Source: Clostridiales bacterium (GTDB lineage: Bacteria > Bacillota > Clostridia > Oscillospirales > Oscillospiraceae). Taken from it: a stretch of 64,000 nt of DNA. The notes beneath the pieces are model-generated. The model saw nothing but the letters and a program-made list of their open reading frames with translations. It searched no databases and had not been told where the DNA came from. Positions 23,061 through 33,600 of the stretch are shown piece by piece (position 1 is the stretch's first letter; each line of letters begins with the position of its first letter). Location: NCBI GenBank assembly GCA_019420945.1, contig JAHZGF010000042.1:1-64000 (forward strand), given 5' to 3'. The position numbers and the translations under genes were made by a program.

Positions 23061-23134
23061 TAAAAAACGCCCCTGGTGTTGGCGCACCAGAGGCGGACAG
23101 ATACGACCGGGACAGGCCCAGTACAGCATCTCGC
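23061..23134 (-). ncRNA. Candidate small minus-strand RNA between cargo gene and integrase
   Basis: A promoter-like pair on the minus strand, TAGACT (23169-23164) and TACAAT (23146-23141) with a 17-base spacer, leads into about 74 bases. These end in a hairpin (arms CGCC-CTGGTG and CACCAG-GGCG, 23068-23095) followed by TTTTTT. The stretch has no open frame and lies antisense between two plus-strand genes, so it could be a small regulatory or antisense RNA that acts on the integrase leader. Alternatively only the terminator is functional. Confidence 0.35.
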
Positions 23135-23200
23135 AAAATGATTGTACCACCTGCCCCTGGATAAGTCTACCCATTTTTCACAATAGGGAAGTGGTATAGT

Positions 23201-24286
23201 ATGAAAATACCTACTGCAAAGAAGCTACCGTCAGGGAAGTGGCGCTGCCAGGTTGTGGTAGAAGGCAAGCGCAGATCTGTTACAGCCTCCACGAAGAAAG
23301 AGGCGGAGAGAAAGGCTGCTGCACTTAAAACTGGTTACCTGGAAGCGCAAAGTGCACCGAAGTCATTGACTTTAACCCAGGCCATAGATCGGTATATAGA
23401 CTCCAGGTCAAATGTGCTCAGTCCCAGCACGATCCGGGAATACCGAAAAATTCCCATTGACCGGTTCCCGGGGCTCATGGGACGTAACCTATCCAGTCTG
23501 ACAAAGCAGGAAATACAGCGGGCTGTTGACGAAGAAGCCGCCAAAGTCAGTCCCAAGACGGTGAAAAACGCCTTTTCCCTTGTTCATGCTGCGCTCAAAT
23601 TCTATGGGTTGGCCACGGCGGACGGCGTGACGCTCCCACAAATTCAGGAGAAGGAGACGGCATACCTCCAGCGGAATGAAATTTTCAAACTGATAGGTGC
23701 AGTTAAAGGGGACTCTTGCGAGTTACCCATCCTTCTGGGCCTCCTGCATGGGCTCAGACGCTCCGAAATCCTGGGCTTGTGCTGGGACTGCGTAGACCTC
23801 AAAAACGGAGCATTGACTATCCGGAGGTCCTATGTGCTGGACGATAACAAACACTGGGTATTGCAGGACCGCACAAAGACACGTACAAGCCACCGAACCA
23901 TTATTGCAGATCAGCGGATTCTTGACCTGCTCCAGGCGATGCCAAAGAGGGAGGGGCGGATCGTTACCATCCACCCCAGCACCCTGGACCGGCACCTCCG
24001 GCGGGCCTGTGATGCCATCGGAGCCGGGCGGACAAGCCCCCACGGTTTGCGGCATACTTGGGCGGCGGTTATGAGCTCGCTTGGAGTCGATGACCGGGTA
24101 ATCGTTCGTGAGGGAGGCTGGTCTAAGGGCCACACCCTAAAACGACGCTATGACTATGTATTCACCGCAGAGGCGCAGGAAGCACAGAGAAAGCGGGCAC
24201 GTTTCTTTTCTTCTAGTAAATTGCACACGGATTGCACACGGGGGAACAAAAACCCTAGTGATTTCAAGCATCTTACGGGATTATAA
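23201..24286 (+). CDS. int: Phage tyrosine integrase
   Basis: A 361-residue tyrosine recombinase. An arm-binding AP2-like N-terminus (KKLPSGKWRCQVVVEGKRRS) is followed by a SAM-like core-binding domain (about 55-155). The catalytic domain has Arg in LLHGLRRSEILGL, Lys in QDRTKTRTSHRTI, the HGLRH box, and the final Tyr in KRRYDYVF. It starts at ATG 23201 behind AGGGAAGTGG. Its last codons run to within one base of a tRNA 3' fragment, so it encodes the enzyme that inserted this prophage at a tRNA gene. Confidence 0.94.
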   Translation: MKIPTAKKLPSGKWRCQVVVEGKRRSVTASTKKEAERKAAALKTGYLEAQSAPKSLTLTQAIDRYIDSRSNVLSPSTIREYRKIPIDRFPGLMGRNLSSLTKQEIQRAVDEEAAKVSPKTVKNAFSLVHAALKFYGLATADGVTLPQIQEKETAYLQRNEIFKLIGAVKGDSCELPILLGLLHGLRRSEILGLCWDCVDLKNGALTIRRSYVLDDNKHWVLQDRTKTRTSHRTIIADQRILDLLQAMPKREGRIVTIHPSTLDRHLRRACDAIGAGRTSPHGLRHTWAAVMSSLGVDDRVIVREGGWSKGHTLKRRYDYVFTAEAQEAQRKRARFFSSSKLHTDCTRGNKNPSDFKHLTGL

Positions 24287-24287
24287 T

Positions 24288-24315
24288 ACGGGTTCGAGTC
24301 CCGTCATCCGCACCA
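24288..24315 (+). other. tRNA 3' fragment, prophage attachment site (right end)
   Basis: The T-arm (ACGGG, loop TTCGAGT, CCCGT at 24288-24304), an acceptor 3' strand CATCCGC (24305-24311), discriminator A and CCA remain of a tRNA. No anticodon or D-arm fits upstream, where integrase coding sequence lies. This is what integration into a tRNA 3' end leaves at one side. The acceptor would start GCGGATG with A73, which fits tRNA-Leu best, but the tRNA identity is uncertain. The intact tRNA should lie at the far, unseen end of the prophage. Confidence 0.8.
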
Positions 24316-24322
24316 GATTAGC

Positions 24323-24357
24323 AAACCCCGGAACCATAACGGTTCCGGGGTTTTTTT
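24323..24357 (+). terminator. Terminator after the tRNA fragment
   Basis: Arms AAACCCCGGAACC and GGTTCCGGGGTTT around a five-base loop, then a T-run of seven. It was probably the original terminator of the host tRNA gene, and now follows the integrase. Confidence 0.92.
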
Positions 24358-24453
24358 GTTTTCGGTAGTTTGTGATGTTGTTTTAAAGTATTGTCTTATT
24401 TCCAATAACACTGCAGTTTTGAAAAATGTATGAGAAATGCACGCGAAGACATC

Positions 24454-24490
24454 CCCCCTCCAGTCAAAGACGGAGGGGGCTGTTTGTTTT
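24454..24490 (+). terminator. GC-rich hairpin, possible terminator
   Basis: Arms CCCCCTCC (24454-24461) and GGAGGGGG (24472-24479), then TGTTTGTTTT. The T-run is interrupted, so it is a weaker candidate than the terminator 100 bases upstream. No gene lies between 24316 and 24953; the rest of this stretch is AT-rich and holds promoter-like hexamers and the adhesin leader. Confidence 0.5.
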
Positions 24491-24576
24491 GCAGATCAGT
24501 TTGGAGAACCTCAATTATCCTTAATATTTAGGAAAAATAGGAGATAAAATTATTTGGCAAATTACTCCAAAAAACA

Positions 24577-24606
24577 TTGGACAAATGCTGCAAGATATTT
24601 TATACT
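24577..24606 (+). promoter_or_regulatory. Candidate promoter of the adhesin
   Basis: TTGGAC (24577-24582), 18-base spacer, TATACT (24601-24606). It lies in a very AT-rich stretch (24500-24820) that contains other promoter-like hexamers such as TATAAT near 24668, so the real start point is uncertain. The leader would be about 340 bases long. Confidence 0.45.
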
Positions 24607-24816
24607 TATAATTAGTAAAGACTCTTGATAATCCGACAAAAAGGATAATATTTCCTATTTTATTAGATATAATGTACATATGACCCATAAAGAACAAGGT
24701 TTGAGCTGTCTATAATGTAGACTGCAAATAGAACGGCGGGACATGTTATTTTCTTTAAAATTTGAAAAGAGATGGGAAAAATAATTTGAATAAAATGGAA
24801 AATAAACTGCCGATTT

Positions 24817-24946
24817 AAGGGGGATACCTGGGCCTGTCAGGGGTATTCTGCTCTGCCTAGAATCGTTCAACATTGCAGCGGATTCAATGGAGCCATTGAG
24901 CCCCATCCTGAGGGCTGGGAGAACTCCACGGTATGGAGTTAGGAGG
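24817..24946 (+). promoter_or_regulatory. Structured leader of the adhesin mRNA
   Basis: Three hairpins can be drawn directly before the start codon: GATACC (24823-24828) with GGTATT (24842-24847); CAATG (24885-24889) with CATTG (24894-24898); and AACTCC (24922-24927) with GGAGTT (24935-24940), the last ending one base before the AGGAGG ribosome site. I compared it mentally with c-di-GMP-I and -II riboswitches and do not see their conserved cores. It could control translation, but may also be unstructured in vivo. Confidence 0.35.
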
Positions 24947-24953
24947 TAACGCT

Positions 24954-27656
24954 ATGAAGAAGACTGTACGCAAAGGAAAACGGGGGCTTGGGCTGCTGCT
25001 GGCGCTATCCCTGATGGTGTCCCTGTTGACAGCACCCGCCGGTGCATTTGTGACTGGAGTGCCCTCTGTTCTGGACCAGGGAAACAACGTTGTTCTTGAC
25101 AACGAAAATTCTGACCCTGCTGGCAGCAGCGGAGATTCTGACCCTGCTGGCAGCAACGGAGATTCTGACCCTGCCGGCAGCGACGGAGATTCTAACCCTG
25201 CTGGCAGCAGTGGAGATACCGACCCTGCCGGCAGCAGTGGAGATTCCGATCCAGACGGCAGCGGAGATGATGGGGGCGAGCCCCAGCAGCCGGTGTTTCA
25301 GTGGTCTCTGGAATCCCGGTTGAACCGGGACTATCTGGCGGCGGGGGATACGGCGGAGGGGGCCCTGGGCTTTACCCTGACCGCCAGCCCTGATGCGGAC
25401 AACACGCTGGCGGCGGACACCCTGACGGTCACCGCCAGCCTGACCCTGCCCGAAGGGCTTGATTTGCCCCAGGGCAAATATACCTGGGATGGCAGAAATC
25501 TGTTCTGTGACAATGTGCCGGTGGCGGAGCTGACCGCGGCGGAAGCATCGGTCACCGCGGACTATAATGACGAGACCGGCGTGTTCACCGTCGTCCTGGC
25601 CTGGACCGATGTGGACGCCGCCCAAAGCTCCACCCTGAGCTTTGGCCAGGATGTGCTGGACTGGACGGACTACACCCTGGAGGACAGCCACCAGGTGAAG
25701 CTGGAGGCCGGGCTGGAGGCCCAGGCCCAGGGGGGTGAGTCGGTGCAGGCTCAGGCCCCAGAAGCTCTGGCAGATCTGGTGGAGTCCGCCGGCACGGTGA
25801 CGGTGCTGGAGCGGCAGGATATAACCTGCCCGGTGCGCTATCTGGACAAGAACGGACAGGCGGCCCCCCGGCTGGAGGCTCAGCCTCAGTTCACGCTGTT
25901 CTGCTCTGTGGACGGAGCTGAGCCGGTGGAGCTGACGGCGGAGCTGGCCGCCCAGCTGGGTATGGCTGAGCAGCCCCAGCTGCAGATCACCAACGACGCC
26001 AACAGCTGGACTGCGTCTCTGACAGAACTGCCTGCTCGAATCTCCGTGGCCGACGGCCAGGGCGGGGCGGTGGAACGGACCATCGATTGGTCCATCCAGG
26101 TTTCCGGTGATGCGGAAAAGTACGACTTGAGACAGCTCACCGCCGACGAGGCCAAGCAGTATCCCGGGGCCTCCGGCGCCGGCTGGTACTACATATTCAA
26201 TGAGGATACCGTGGACTATGTGGAGGGGGACACGGTGTCCGTGGAGTATATCAAGGATAATATCATCCATGATGTGTTTTGGCGTGACAACAACGACGAG
26301 GATAAAATCCGGCCTACCGATGCATCACCCCTCTATGAGCTGCAGTTTGCCTGGGACGGCTCCTCGGTCTACCAGCCGGTGACGGAGCAGGATCTGGCGG
26401 CCCTGGGCCTGACGAGCCTGCCCACCGCCGTGCTGACGAATCAGGGCAACAACCACTTCCAGCTGGTGGTGGACAAAAACACCCTGCCCTCCAAGGTGAC
26501 CTACACCGACGGCAGCGGCAAGCATGAGACCCACACCGTGGCCTGGCGCATGGTGATACAGGATGTGACGGGTTACACCCGGGTGGAGGTGGCCGAAGAC
26601 GAGCAGGGCGAGTTCGCCGGTTATGACGCGGGCACCTACTACATCCTGCAGGAGGATTTCAACATCACTGTGCAGCTGCGCCGGGGCAATACCACCATGG
26701 GCGCCGGCATTACCCAGGCATTCCAGAATGAATTTGCGCTGAAAGTGATCTATGGCCAGGGCAATGAAGATGAGATTTTCCTTTCTTCTCTGGATGGTAC
26801 CGCTGTAAAGGTGGAGTTTGAAGCGCCAGATGCCGACCACCCCAACACCGCCTACATCACCATCCGCAATGTCTGGCGCTACTACATGGATGGCAGCCGT
26901 GTGGTTTACAGCGTGCAAAAAGCCGACGGCCAGACCCGTCTGGATCTGGACAGCCTGCCGGAGGGGGATTATTTCAGTATCTCCTACGACAACTCGGCGG
27001 TGCCCAACTACGGCACCCAGGTGGACCGGGTTTACAGCGGCGGCACGTTGAATTTCTCCCTGGCTGGAACTACCACCTATGATGCCCAGAAGGTCTGGCT
27101 GGACAATGAGGATAACGTTCGGCCCGAGGCGGAGCTGCAGCTGTGGCGGTACCGCAGCGACAAGTCCTATACCACCGCGGCCCCGGTCCGGGACGCCCAG
27201 GGCGACATCATCACCCTGACCCTGGACGGCAGCGATGTTCAGACCATCCAATTCTCCGCAGATCTGGACGGGGATGGCACGGAGGAAAACATGCTGCCCA
27301 AGTACGACCCCGAGGGCTACGAGTATATCTATGTGTCCAAGGAATTTTTGAGCGGCATTGATGACGCCGACTCCTATGAGCAGGTGTTTGGCGTGGTGGA
27401 GGCCGACGGCAGCGTCACCGATACGGTGCCCTATTTTGACCCTGACACCAATGGGGTCATCTATGTCCAGGACGACAGCCGGGAGACGGGAAATGACTTC
27501 CTGTACCAGGGGGGGACCCTGTCCAACCGGGTGACGGGCAACATTGTCCTGTCCGGCACCAAGCAGTGGAAAGCGGCAGCCTTCCAGGCGGAATTTGAAA
27601 ACGTGACGGTGGAGCTCATGGCCCAGTGCCGTCCCGCCGGCAGCCAGGAGGGCTGA
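24954..27656 (+). CDS. Giant Cna-B repeat surface adhesin, N-terminal part (ended by in-frame TGA)
   Basis: The 900-residue first part of a very large surface protein. ATG 24954 follows TAGGAGGTAAC. A signal peptide (residues 1-32: basic KKTVRKGKRG, core LLLALSLMVSLLTAP, cleavage after AGA) directs export. Residues 53-106 are six copies of a nine-residue Asp/Pro/Gly/Ser repeat. An N-terminal all-beta region of about 600 residues follows, then Cna-B modules (KVWLDNEDNVRPEAELQLWR, GTKQWKAAAF). The frame ends at TGA 27654-27656 inside a Cna-B module, yet the same frame continues open for 2604 codons to a sortase motif. As read, this part would be secreted without a wall anchor. Confidence 0.85.
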   Translation: MKKTVRKGKRGLGLLLALSLMVSLLTAPAGAFVTGVPSVLDQGNNVVLDNENSDPAGSSGDSDPAGSNGDSDPAGSDGDSNPAGSSGDTDPAGSSGDSDPDGSGDDGGEPQQPVFQWSLESRLNRDYLAAGDTAEGALGFTLTASPDADNTLAADTLTVTASLTLPEGLDLPQGKYTWDGRNLFCDNVPVAELTAAEASVTADYNDETGVFTVVLAWTDVDAAQSSTLSFGQDVLDWTDYTLEDSHQVKLEAGLEAQAQGGESVQAQAPEALADLVESAGTVTVLERQDITCPVRYLDKNGQAAPRLEAQPQFTLFCSVDGAEPVELTAELAAQLGMAEQPQLQITNDANSWTASLTELPARISVADGQGGAVERTIDWSIQVSGDAEKYDLRQLTADEAKQYPGASGAGWYYIFNEDTVDYVEGDTVSVEYIKDNIIHDVFWRDNNDEDKIRPTDASPLYELQFAWDGSSVYQPVTEQDLAALGLTSLPTAVLTNQGNNHFQLVVDKNTLPSKVTYTDGSGKHETHTVAWRMVIQDVTGYTRVEVAEDEQGEFAGYDAGTYYILQEDFNITVQLRRGNTTMGAGITQAFQNEFALKVIYGQGNEDEIFLSSLDGTAVKVEFEAPDADHPNTAYITIRNVWRYYMDGSRVVYSVQKADGQTRLDLDSLPEGDYFSISYDNSAVPNYGTQVDRVYSGGTLNFSLAGTTTYDAQKVWLDNEDNVRPEAELQLWRYRSDKSYTTAAPVRDAQGDIITLTLDGSDVQTIQFSADLDGDGTEENMLPKYDPEGYEYIYVSKEFLSGIDDADSYEQVFGVVEADGSVTDTVPYFDPDTNGVIYVQDDSRETGNDFLYQGGTLSNRVTGNIVLSGTKQWKAAAFQAEFENVTVELMAQCRPAGSQEG
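25110..25271 (+). repeat. Six tandem 27-bp repeats (nine residues, SDPAGSSGD type)
   Basis: In-frame units: SDPAGSSGD, SDPAGSNGD, SDPAGSDGD, SNPAGSSGD, TDPAGSSGD, SDPDGSGDD. They form a flexible, acidic, Asp/Ser-rich stalk just after the signal peptide. Unit number can change by slippage or recombination, so it may vary between strains. Confidence 0.9.
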
Positions 27657-27674
27657 CAGGACACCGAATACCGG

Positions 27675-30600
27675 GTGACCATGGAGGACTTCTATGCGGA
27701 AAATCTCAGCATCACCCAGTCCATGGCCCTGCCCCTGTATGACGAGCTGGGCCAGCGGCTGGAATACCGCTGGGTGGAGACCCGGGTGACCCAGGACGGG
27801 GAACCGGTGCTTGCCTTCAGCCATCCTGACGGCAGCATTACCTTCACCCTGGAACAGGCGGGCCGCCAGGTGATTTACAGATCCGAGTCCATCCTGCAGT
27901 CCGACGACAGTACCCTGGTAGTCAACACCATTGCCAACACCATCCGATATGATGTGACCAAGGTGTGGCGGGATGAAAACGGCGCAGACATCAGCCAGGA
28001 CAAGGTGGGCACGGAAACGGAGTTCGCCCTCTACCGGGCCACCAGCGGCAACGACATGACCGAGTACCTGACCTTCACCATGGACGGTGTGGTGGATCAG
28101 CAGGCTACCCAGATTCAGGTGTCCGATGGTGCCAGCGTCACCTGTCAGGAGACCGCCTCCTGGCAGGCGGAAATTCTGGGCCTGCCCGAGTTTGATGAGA
28201 ATGGCAGCCAGTATGAGTACATGATTGTAGAGGCGGGCGGCCAGTGGATGCCCAACATCCAGACGGACCGGGATCTGGAGGGCTATCACAGCATTGTAAC
28301 CAACATCCCGGGAGAAGGCTACCGGATTCTGGTCCGCAAGGAATGGGTGGATGACAGCGACGTACAGCATCGGCAGCCGGTGACGGTGGGCGTCTACACC
28401 CGGGACACCAATACCCTGATCGCCACCACCACCCTGGAGGAGGGTCAGTGGTTTGCCTACGTTGGGCTGGGCAGCGATGGCCAGGGCCACTACTACACCC
28501 CCGATGAGGTGTATGTGCTGGAGACCAAGGTGGGGGACACCGTGCTGTCCCTGCAAGATTACACCATCGGCCAGGGCGAGCCCAGCAGCCAGCCCGCCGC
28601 CCCGGAGGAATATTCCACCGACGGAGTGGTCAATACCAGCGGGGACTGGACCCGCATCCAGTACCGGACTGATTACCATCTGTATGAGGCCACCTACTCC
28701 TCCGGCACCATTGGCCCGGATGAGGTCTACTTCATCACCAACCGGCGGCTGGGCCAGGTGGATCTGACGGTGGAAAAGACCTGGATCACCGGCGACACGG
28801 GCCGGGACGCTCTGCGGCAGGCCCTGGAGGAGGCCGGCATTGACCTGGCCCTGAAGCTGGAGTTCCAGTCGGAGCAAAAGGCCAACTATGAGATTACGTC
28901 CAGCGGCTTCAGCGACGCTCAGGCTGGAGACACCATTACCATCAGCGGCCGGGCCGGCTATGTGGCAATCCAGGACCAGGATGGCAATCCGGTGGACTCC
29001 ATCCAGCTGCTGGATCTGAGCCTGGACAGCCAGAGTGTCTACTTCTTCCACCTGCCCAAGTACGACCAGGAGGGGGCCTCGGTACGCTATACCATCCGGG
29101 AGATCTTTGTGGACGCCGACGGCAACGAGATCACCCCCATCCAGCTGGCCAAGAATTATCCGGAGGTATACCTGGCCAGCCAGGAATACAGCGTTACCTA
29201 TCAGGCGGGGGACTATGAGGTGACCCCGGACCATACCCGGGACACCCAGACCATTCAGGTGGTCAACCAGCTCAGCGACACCAAGACCGTCACCTGGTAC
29301 TGCCTGTGGAAGGACGCCTATGTCTACGAGTCCGGGGAGCGGCCCGACATCTATCTGGACATCTACCGTAAGGTCCACTATCTGGATGAAAACGGCCAGG
29401 TGGCCACCCAGGTGGAGCTGGTGATGCCCCGATACAAGTGGGTCTATGACGATATCTCCCCGGATTCCGACAAGAAGTCCTTCTGGGTGGCCCAGATGGA
29501 GGGACTCCAGAAGTACGACGACTTGGGCTATGAGATCACCTACTACGCAGTGGAAAGCACTTCGGTGGACTACACCCAGTTCAACTATCTGCCGCCCCAG
29601 TACAGCTCCGGCAAGGACACCACCGGACAGAGCATCTTCGGCTCCGTCGAGAATGCCGGCACCGGCGGCGACTACGTGTGCGACGTCAGCGCCCTGGCGG
29701 GAACTTCGGCAGGGGAGTCCTGCTACGCCCTGCGGGAGGGGTGCACCTTCGTCAACCTGATCAGCGGCTCCATCGTCTTTGAGGGCGGCAAGGTGTGGCA
29801 GAATCTGCCTGAGGACTATCCCCATGAGGATCTGCCCCGCATCAGGCTCTCCCTGGACCGCAGTGTGGCGGGAGACACCACCGGCACCCTGGAGCAGGAC
29901 GTGGCCTGGCTGGAGATCAGTTCCGACCAGTGGGCAGAGCTCTGGAGCAACGGGGTCTATTCCTTCCGAATGGAGTATCTGGGGCAGAACTTCCTCAGCA
30001 AACAGGACGGCACTCTGACCGTCACCGGCGGTGCCGACGCCCAGCCTCTGCCCCGGTTTGACGGTGAAGGCAGACTGTATCAGTACACCCTCGGCGAGGA
30101 GATTCTGCTGTCGGGTACCGATGCCGACGATGCAGGAGAGAACCTGTTCGATACCACCGTGGCGGGCAGTACCGTCACCAATCGCTTTGACAGCCCCAAG
30201 GGACAAATCTCCACCAAGAAGCTTCTGACGGTGCCCACGGATCTGGACCAGTATCCCGCCATCACCTTCCAGCTGACCCGGACCTACACCAAGAACGACG
30301 ACACCACCGCTCAGCCGGAGATCGTGGCTACCCAGACCTGGAGTGCGGCAGAGGTACAGGCTGCGGTAGAGGGCGCCGGCACCAGCGGAACGGTGACGGT
30401 GGAACACACCTTTACCTTCTCCGACCTGCCCATCTACGCCCCCAACGGCTCGGAATATGTGTATTCCGTCCAGGAGGTCAAGACCAACCTGGGGGGCTAT
30501 GACACCTGGGCCGGGGCTGGCGACCTGAGGGTTCAGGATCTTGAGAACGGGACCCAGAGCACCCAGGTGGGCGGACTGAAGCCCGATGACATCCAGGCCG

Positions 30601-33600
30601 TGGACGTCACCTTCCTGAACAAGTTCACTGAAATCCGGGAGGAGGTGGATCTCACCGGCACCAAGACCTGGACGGATTACAGCGACTACTTCGGGTTCCG
30701 GCCCGACGATCTAACCCTCACCCTGGAGCGGATGGCCCCCGCCCAGCCCTACCAGGACAACCAGATCGATTGGCAGACGGTGACGGTGCAGGCTGATGAC
30801 ATCCAGTGGGTGAAGAATGGCGATACCTGGACCTACACCATCACCGGCCTGGAGCGCTATGCCCCCAACGGCATGGCCTGGCAGTACCGGGTGACGGAGA
30901 CCCAGCCCGACAAGTACACTTCCTCTCCCGCCAGCGGCACCGTGCTCCAGAAGAGTACCGACGCTGATGGCAACATCACCATGGTCAATCTCACCAACAC
31001 CCTTCAGGCCTCGGCGGCATTCCGGAAAAACTGGGTGGATTCCGACGGCAACACCATCACCGAGAACTACCTGGGGACCGACGTGACCCTGCGGGTGCAC
31101 TTCCGGCTCCAGGTCCGGGCGGCGGGCTCCGGCGCCGACGGCTGGACGGATGCGGAGGACTATTTCCGGGCCAACCTGACACAGGCGGCCTATGAGACGC
31201 TGTTTACCAACTACAGCTTTACCCAGTCCATTACCGGCGCCATTGACAAGGTCAGCGCCTGGAACAGCACCCAGTATTTCCGCAACCTGCCCACCTATAT
31301 TGAGGACGCTACGGCACAGTCGGTGCAGCTGCAATACCGGGTGGTGGAGACCTCCATTGAGGTGCTGCAGGAGGGCCAGACCGTCTATACCCAGACCCTG
31401 AGGGTGGTAAACGACAGCGCTGACCAGTTCCATTACGAAACCAGCGGCCTGTTCACCCCCTGGTACGGCAGCCGGTCTGTCACCTCTCGCCCCAACGGCA
31501 ACACCATCCACTATAACCAGCTCACCACCACCGATCTGACCGTGGAGAAGGTCTGGGACGGGGATTCGGACAATGACTATGGAACCCGGCCCGAGGCCAA
31601 CCGCACCGGCTATGAGTGGCGGACCAGCCTGGTGATCCAGCGCAGCCTGGACGGCGGCCAGTGGGAGAATCTCACCGACGGCGACGGCCAGGTCTGTGTA
31701 GTGACGCTCTACGGCAAGGAGGGCCAGGACAGCGCCTCCACCACCGTCACCGATCTGCCCAACTACCTGATCTCCAACGGCCTGCTGATCCCGTGCCAAT
31801 ACCGGGCCGCTGAGCTGCCGGCGAGCTGGACCGATGGCGACGACACCGACCAGTGGCTGGAGGACGGCCAGCGCTACAACGGCAGCTACACAGTGGCCTA
31901 CACCCAGAACGGCACCACGCTGACGGTGACCAACACCATGGACACCACCCAGGTGCAGGCGGATAAACAGTGGATCGCCGATCCCGGCAACGTGCCCACC
32001 AACATCATTCTGGAGCTGAAGTATCTGGGGGAGGACGGCACCACCTGGAAGCCCTTCAGCCCCACAGCCCGGGTGGTCCTCAACGGCCAGGCGGACCCCA
32101 ATCCCAGCCTGCCCTACTACGAGGCGGCCCCGGACGACGCCACCAACTGGAACGCCCTGTGGACCAACGTGCCCCTGGTGATGCCCGGCAGCCAGCTGGA
32201 CGATCAGGGTCACACCCAGTACAAGGTCTTTGAGGTCACAGTGCCCAGCGGCTTCCAGATGACCCAGAACAGTGACACCAGCATCACCAATACCCAGACC
32301 ATCACCCCCTCGGTACAGAAGTACTGGAGCGGCGTGGCTCCGGCGGATCTGCCGGACAGCGTGACGGTAACCCTGCTGCAGAACGGCACCGCCGTGGACA
32401 CGGTGGAGCTGACCGAGGCCAATGGCTGGCACGCATCTTTCTCCCCCCAGCCCAAGTACGACTCTGCCGGGGACCTCTACACCTACACGGTGTCGGAGAC
32501 TCTCATCGACGGGGCCGACCCGGCAAACACCGATTTCCTGATCTCCTACGGCGGCAGCGTGGCCGACGGGTTTGAGGTCTATAACGTGGAGTCGGTGGAC
32601 ATCACGGTGACCAAGGCTTGGAAAGATAACTCCGACGCCTACGACACCCGGCCGGAGGAACTGGCTCTGGTGCTGGAGCGCACCACCAAGGCCCAGCCCG
32701 GTGAAAATGACTGGGAAGTGGTGGATGTGGCCCAACCCGAGTGGACCAAGAGCGGCAATCAGTGGACCCTGACCTATGAGAACCTGCCCAAGGCCACCGC
32801 CGGGGCCAACCCCCAGACCTACATCTACCGGGTGACGGAGACCACGCCGGAGGGTTATGTGGGCACCGCAGGAGGCCAGGGCAGCTACAACCTGACCCTG
32901 ACCAATACCCTGACGGGCACCACAGAGCTGCCGGTGACCAAAACCTGGTTGGACGGCAACGACGCCGACGGGCTGCGGCCTGACAGCATTCAGCTGGAAC
33001 TGCTGGCCAACGGCACCCCCACGGGTCAGACTCTGACCCTGACGGCACCGGTGCTGGGCGGCAGTCAGTGGAGCGGCAAGTTTACCAATCTGGCTAAGTA
33101 CGACTCCGACGGCGCCCTGATTGCCTACACAGTGCGGGAGGTCAGCGAGCCGGAGGACTACAACCAGACCGGCAACGACGGCTCCAACGTAACCAATACT
33201 CAGACGGTGACGCCTACAGTGCAAAAGTACTGGAGCGGCGTAGCTCCGGCGGATTTGCCGGACAGCGTGACGGTAACTCTGCTGCAGAACGGCATCGCCG
33301 TGGACACGGTGGAGCTAACCGCAGCCAACGGCTGGAGCGCCTCCTTCGACGAGCAGTTGAAGTATGATGCCCAGGGCAACGCCTACACCTACATGGTGGA
33401 GGAGACCCTGATTGGCAACGCTGAGGCTGCGGACACCGACTTCCTGATCTCCTACGGCGGCAGTTTGGCCGACGGGTTTGAGGTCTACAATGTGGAGCCG
33501 GTGGACATCACGGTGACCAAGGTGTGGAAAGATAATTCCGACGCCTACGACACCCGGCCCGAAGAGCTGACTCTGGTGCTGGAGCGCACCACCATGGCGG

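Noticed and set aside
24655..24906. Short minus-strand frame (83 codons) in the spacer before the adhesin
   Set aside because: No ribosome site, odd composition, and it crosses the AT-rich promoter region and structured leader.
24817..24946. c-di-GMP riboswitch in front of the adhesin
   Set aside because: The conserved cores of type I and type II c-di-GMP aptamers cannot be found; only generic hairpins are seen.
25110..25271. CRISPR-like array
   Set aside because: The units are in-frame 27-base coding repeats without spacers and lie inside the adhesin gene.
27654..27656. Selenocysteine or reassigned TGA codon
   Set aside because: No selenocysteine family, no convincing hairpin directly after the TGA, and many other genes in the window end in TGA; an ordinary nonsense change or readthrough is simpler.
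26325..30407. Very long open frame on the minus strand (about 1360 codons) opposite the adhesin
   Set aside because: It runs against the strongly codon-biased, repeat-rich adhesin frame, has no ribosome site and gives low-complexity Gly/Val/His/Gln-rich protein; it is a shadow of GC-rich codon use. The same holds for the minus frames at 30711-33224 and 33315-34841.
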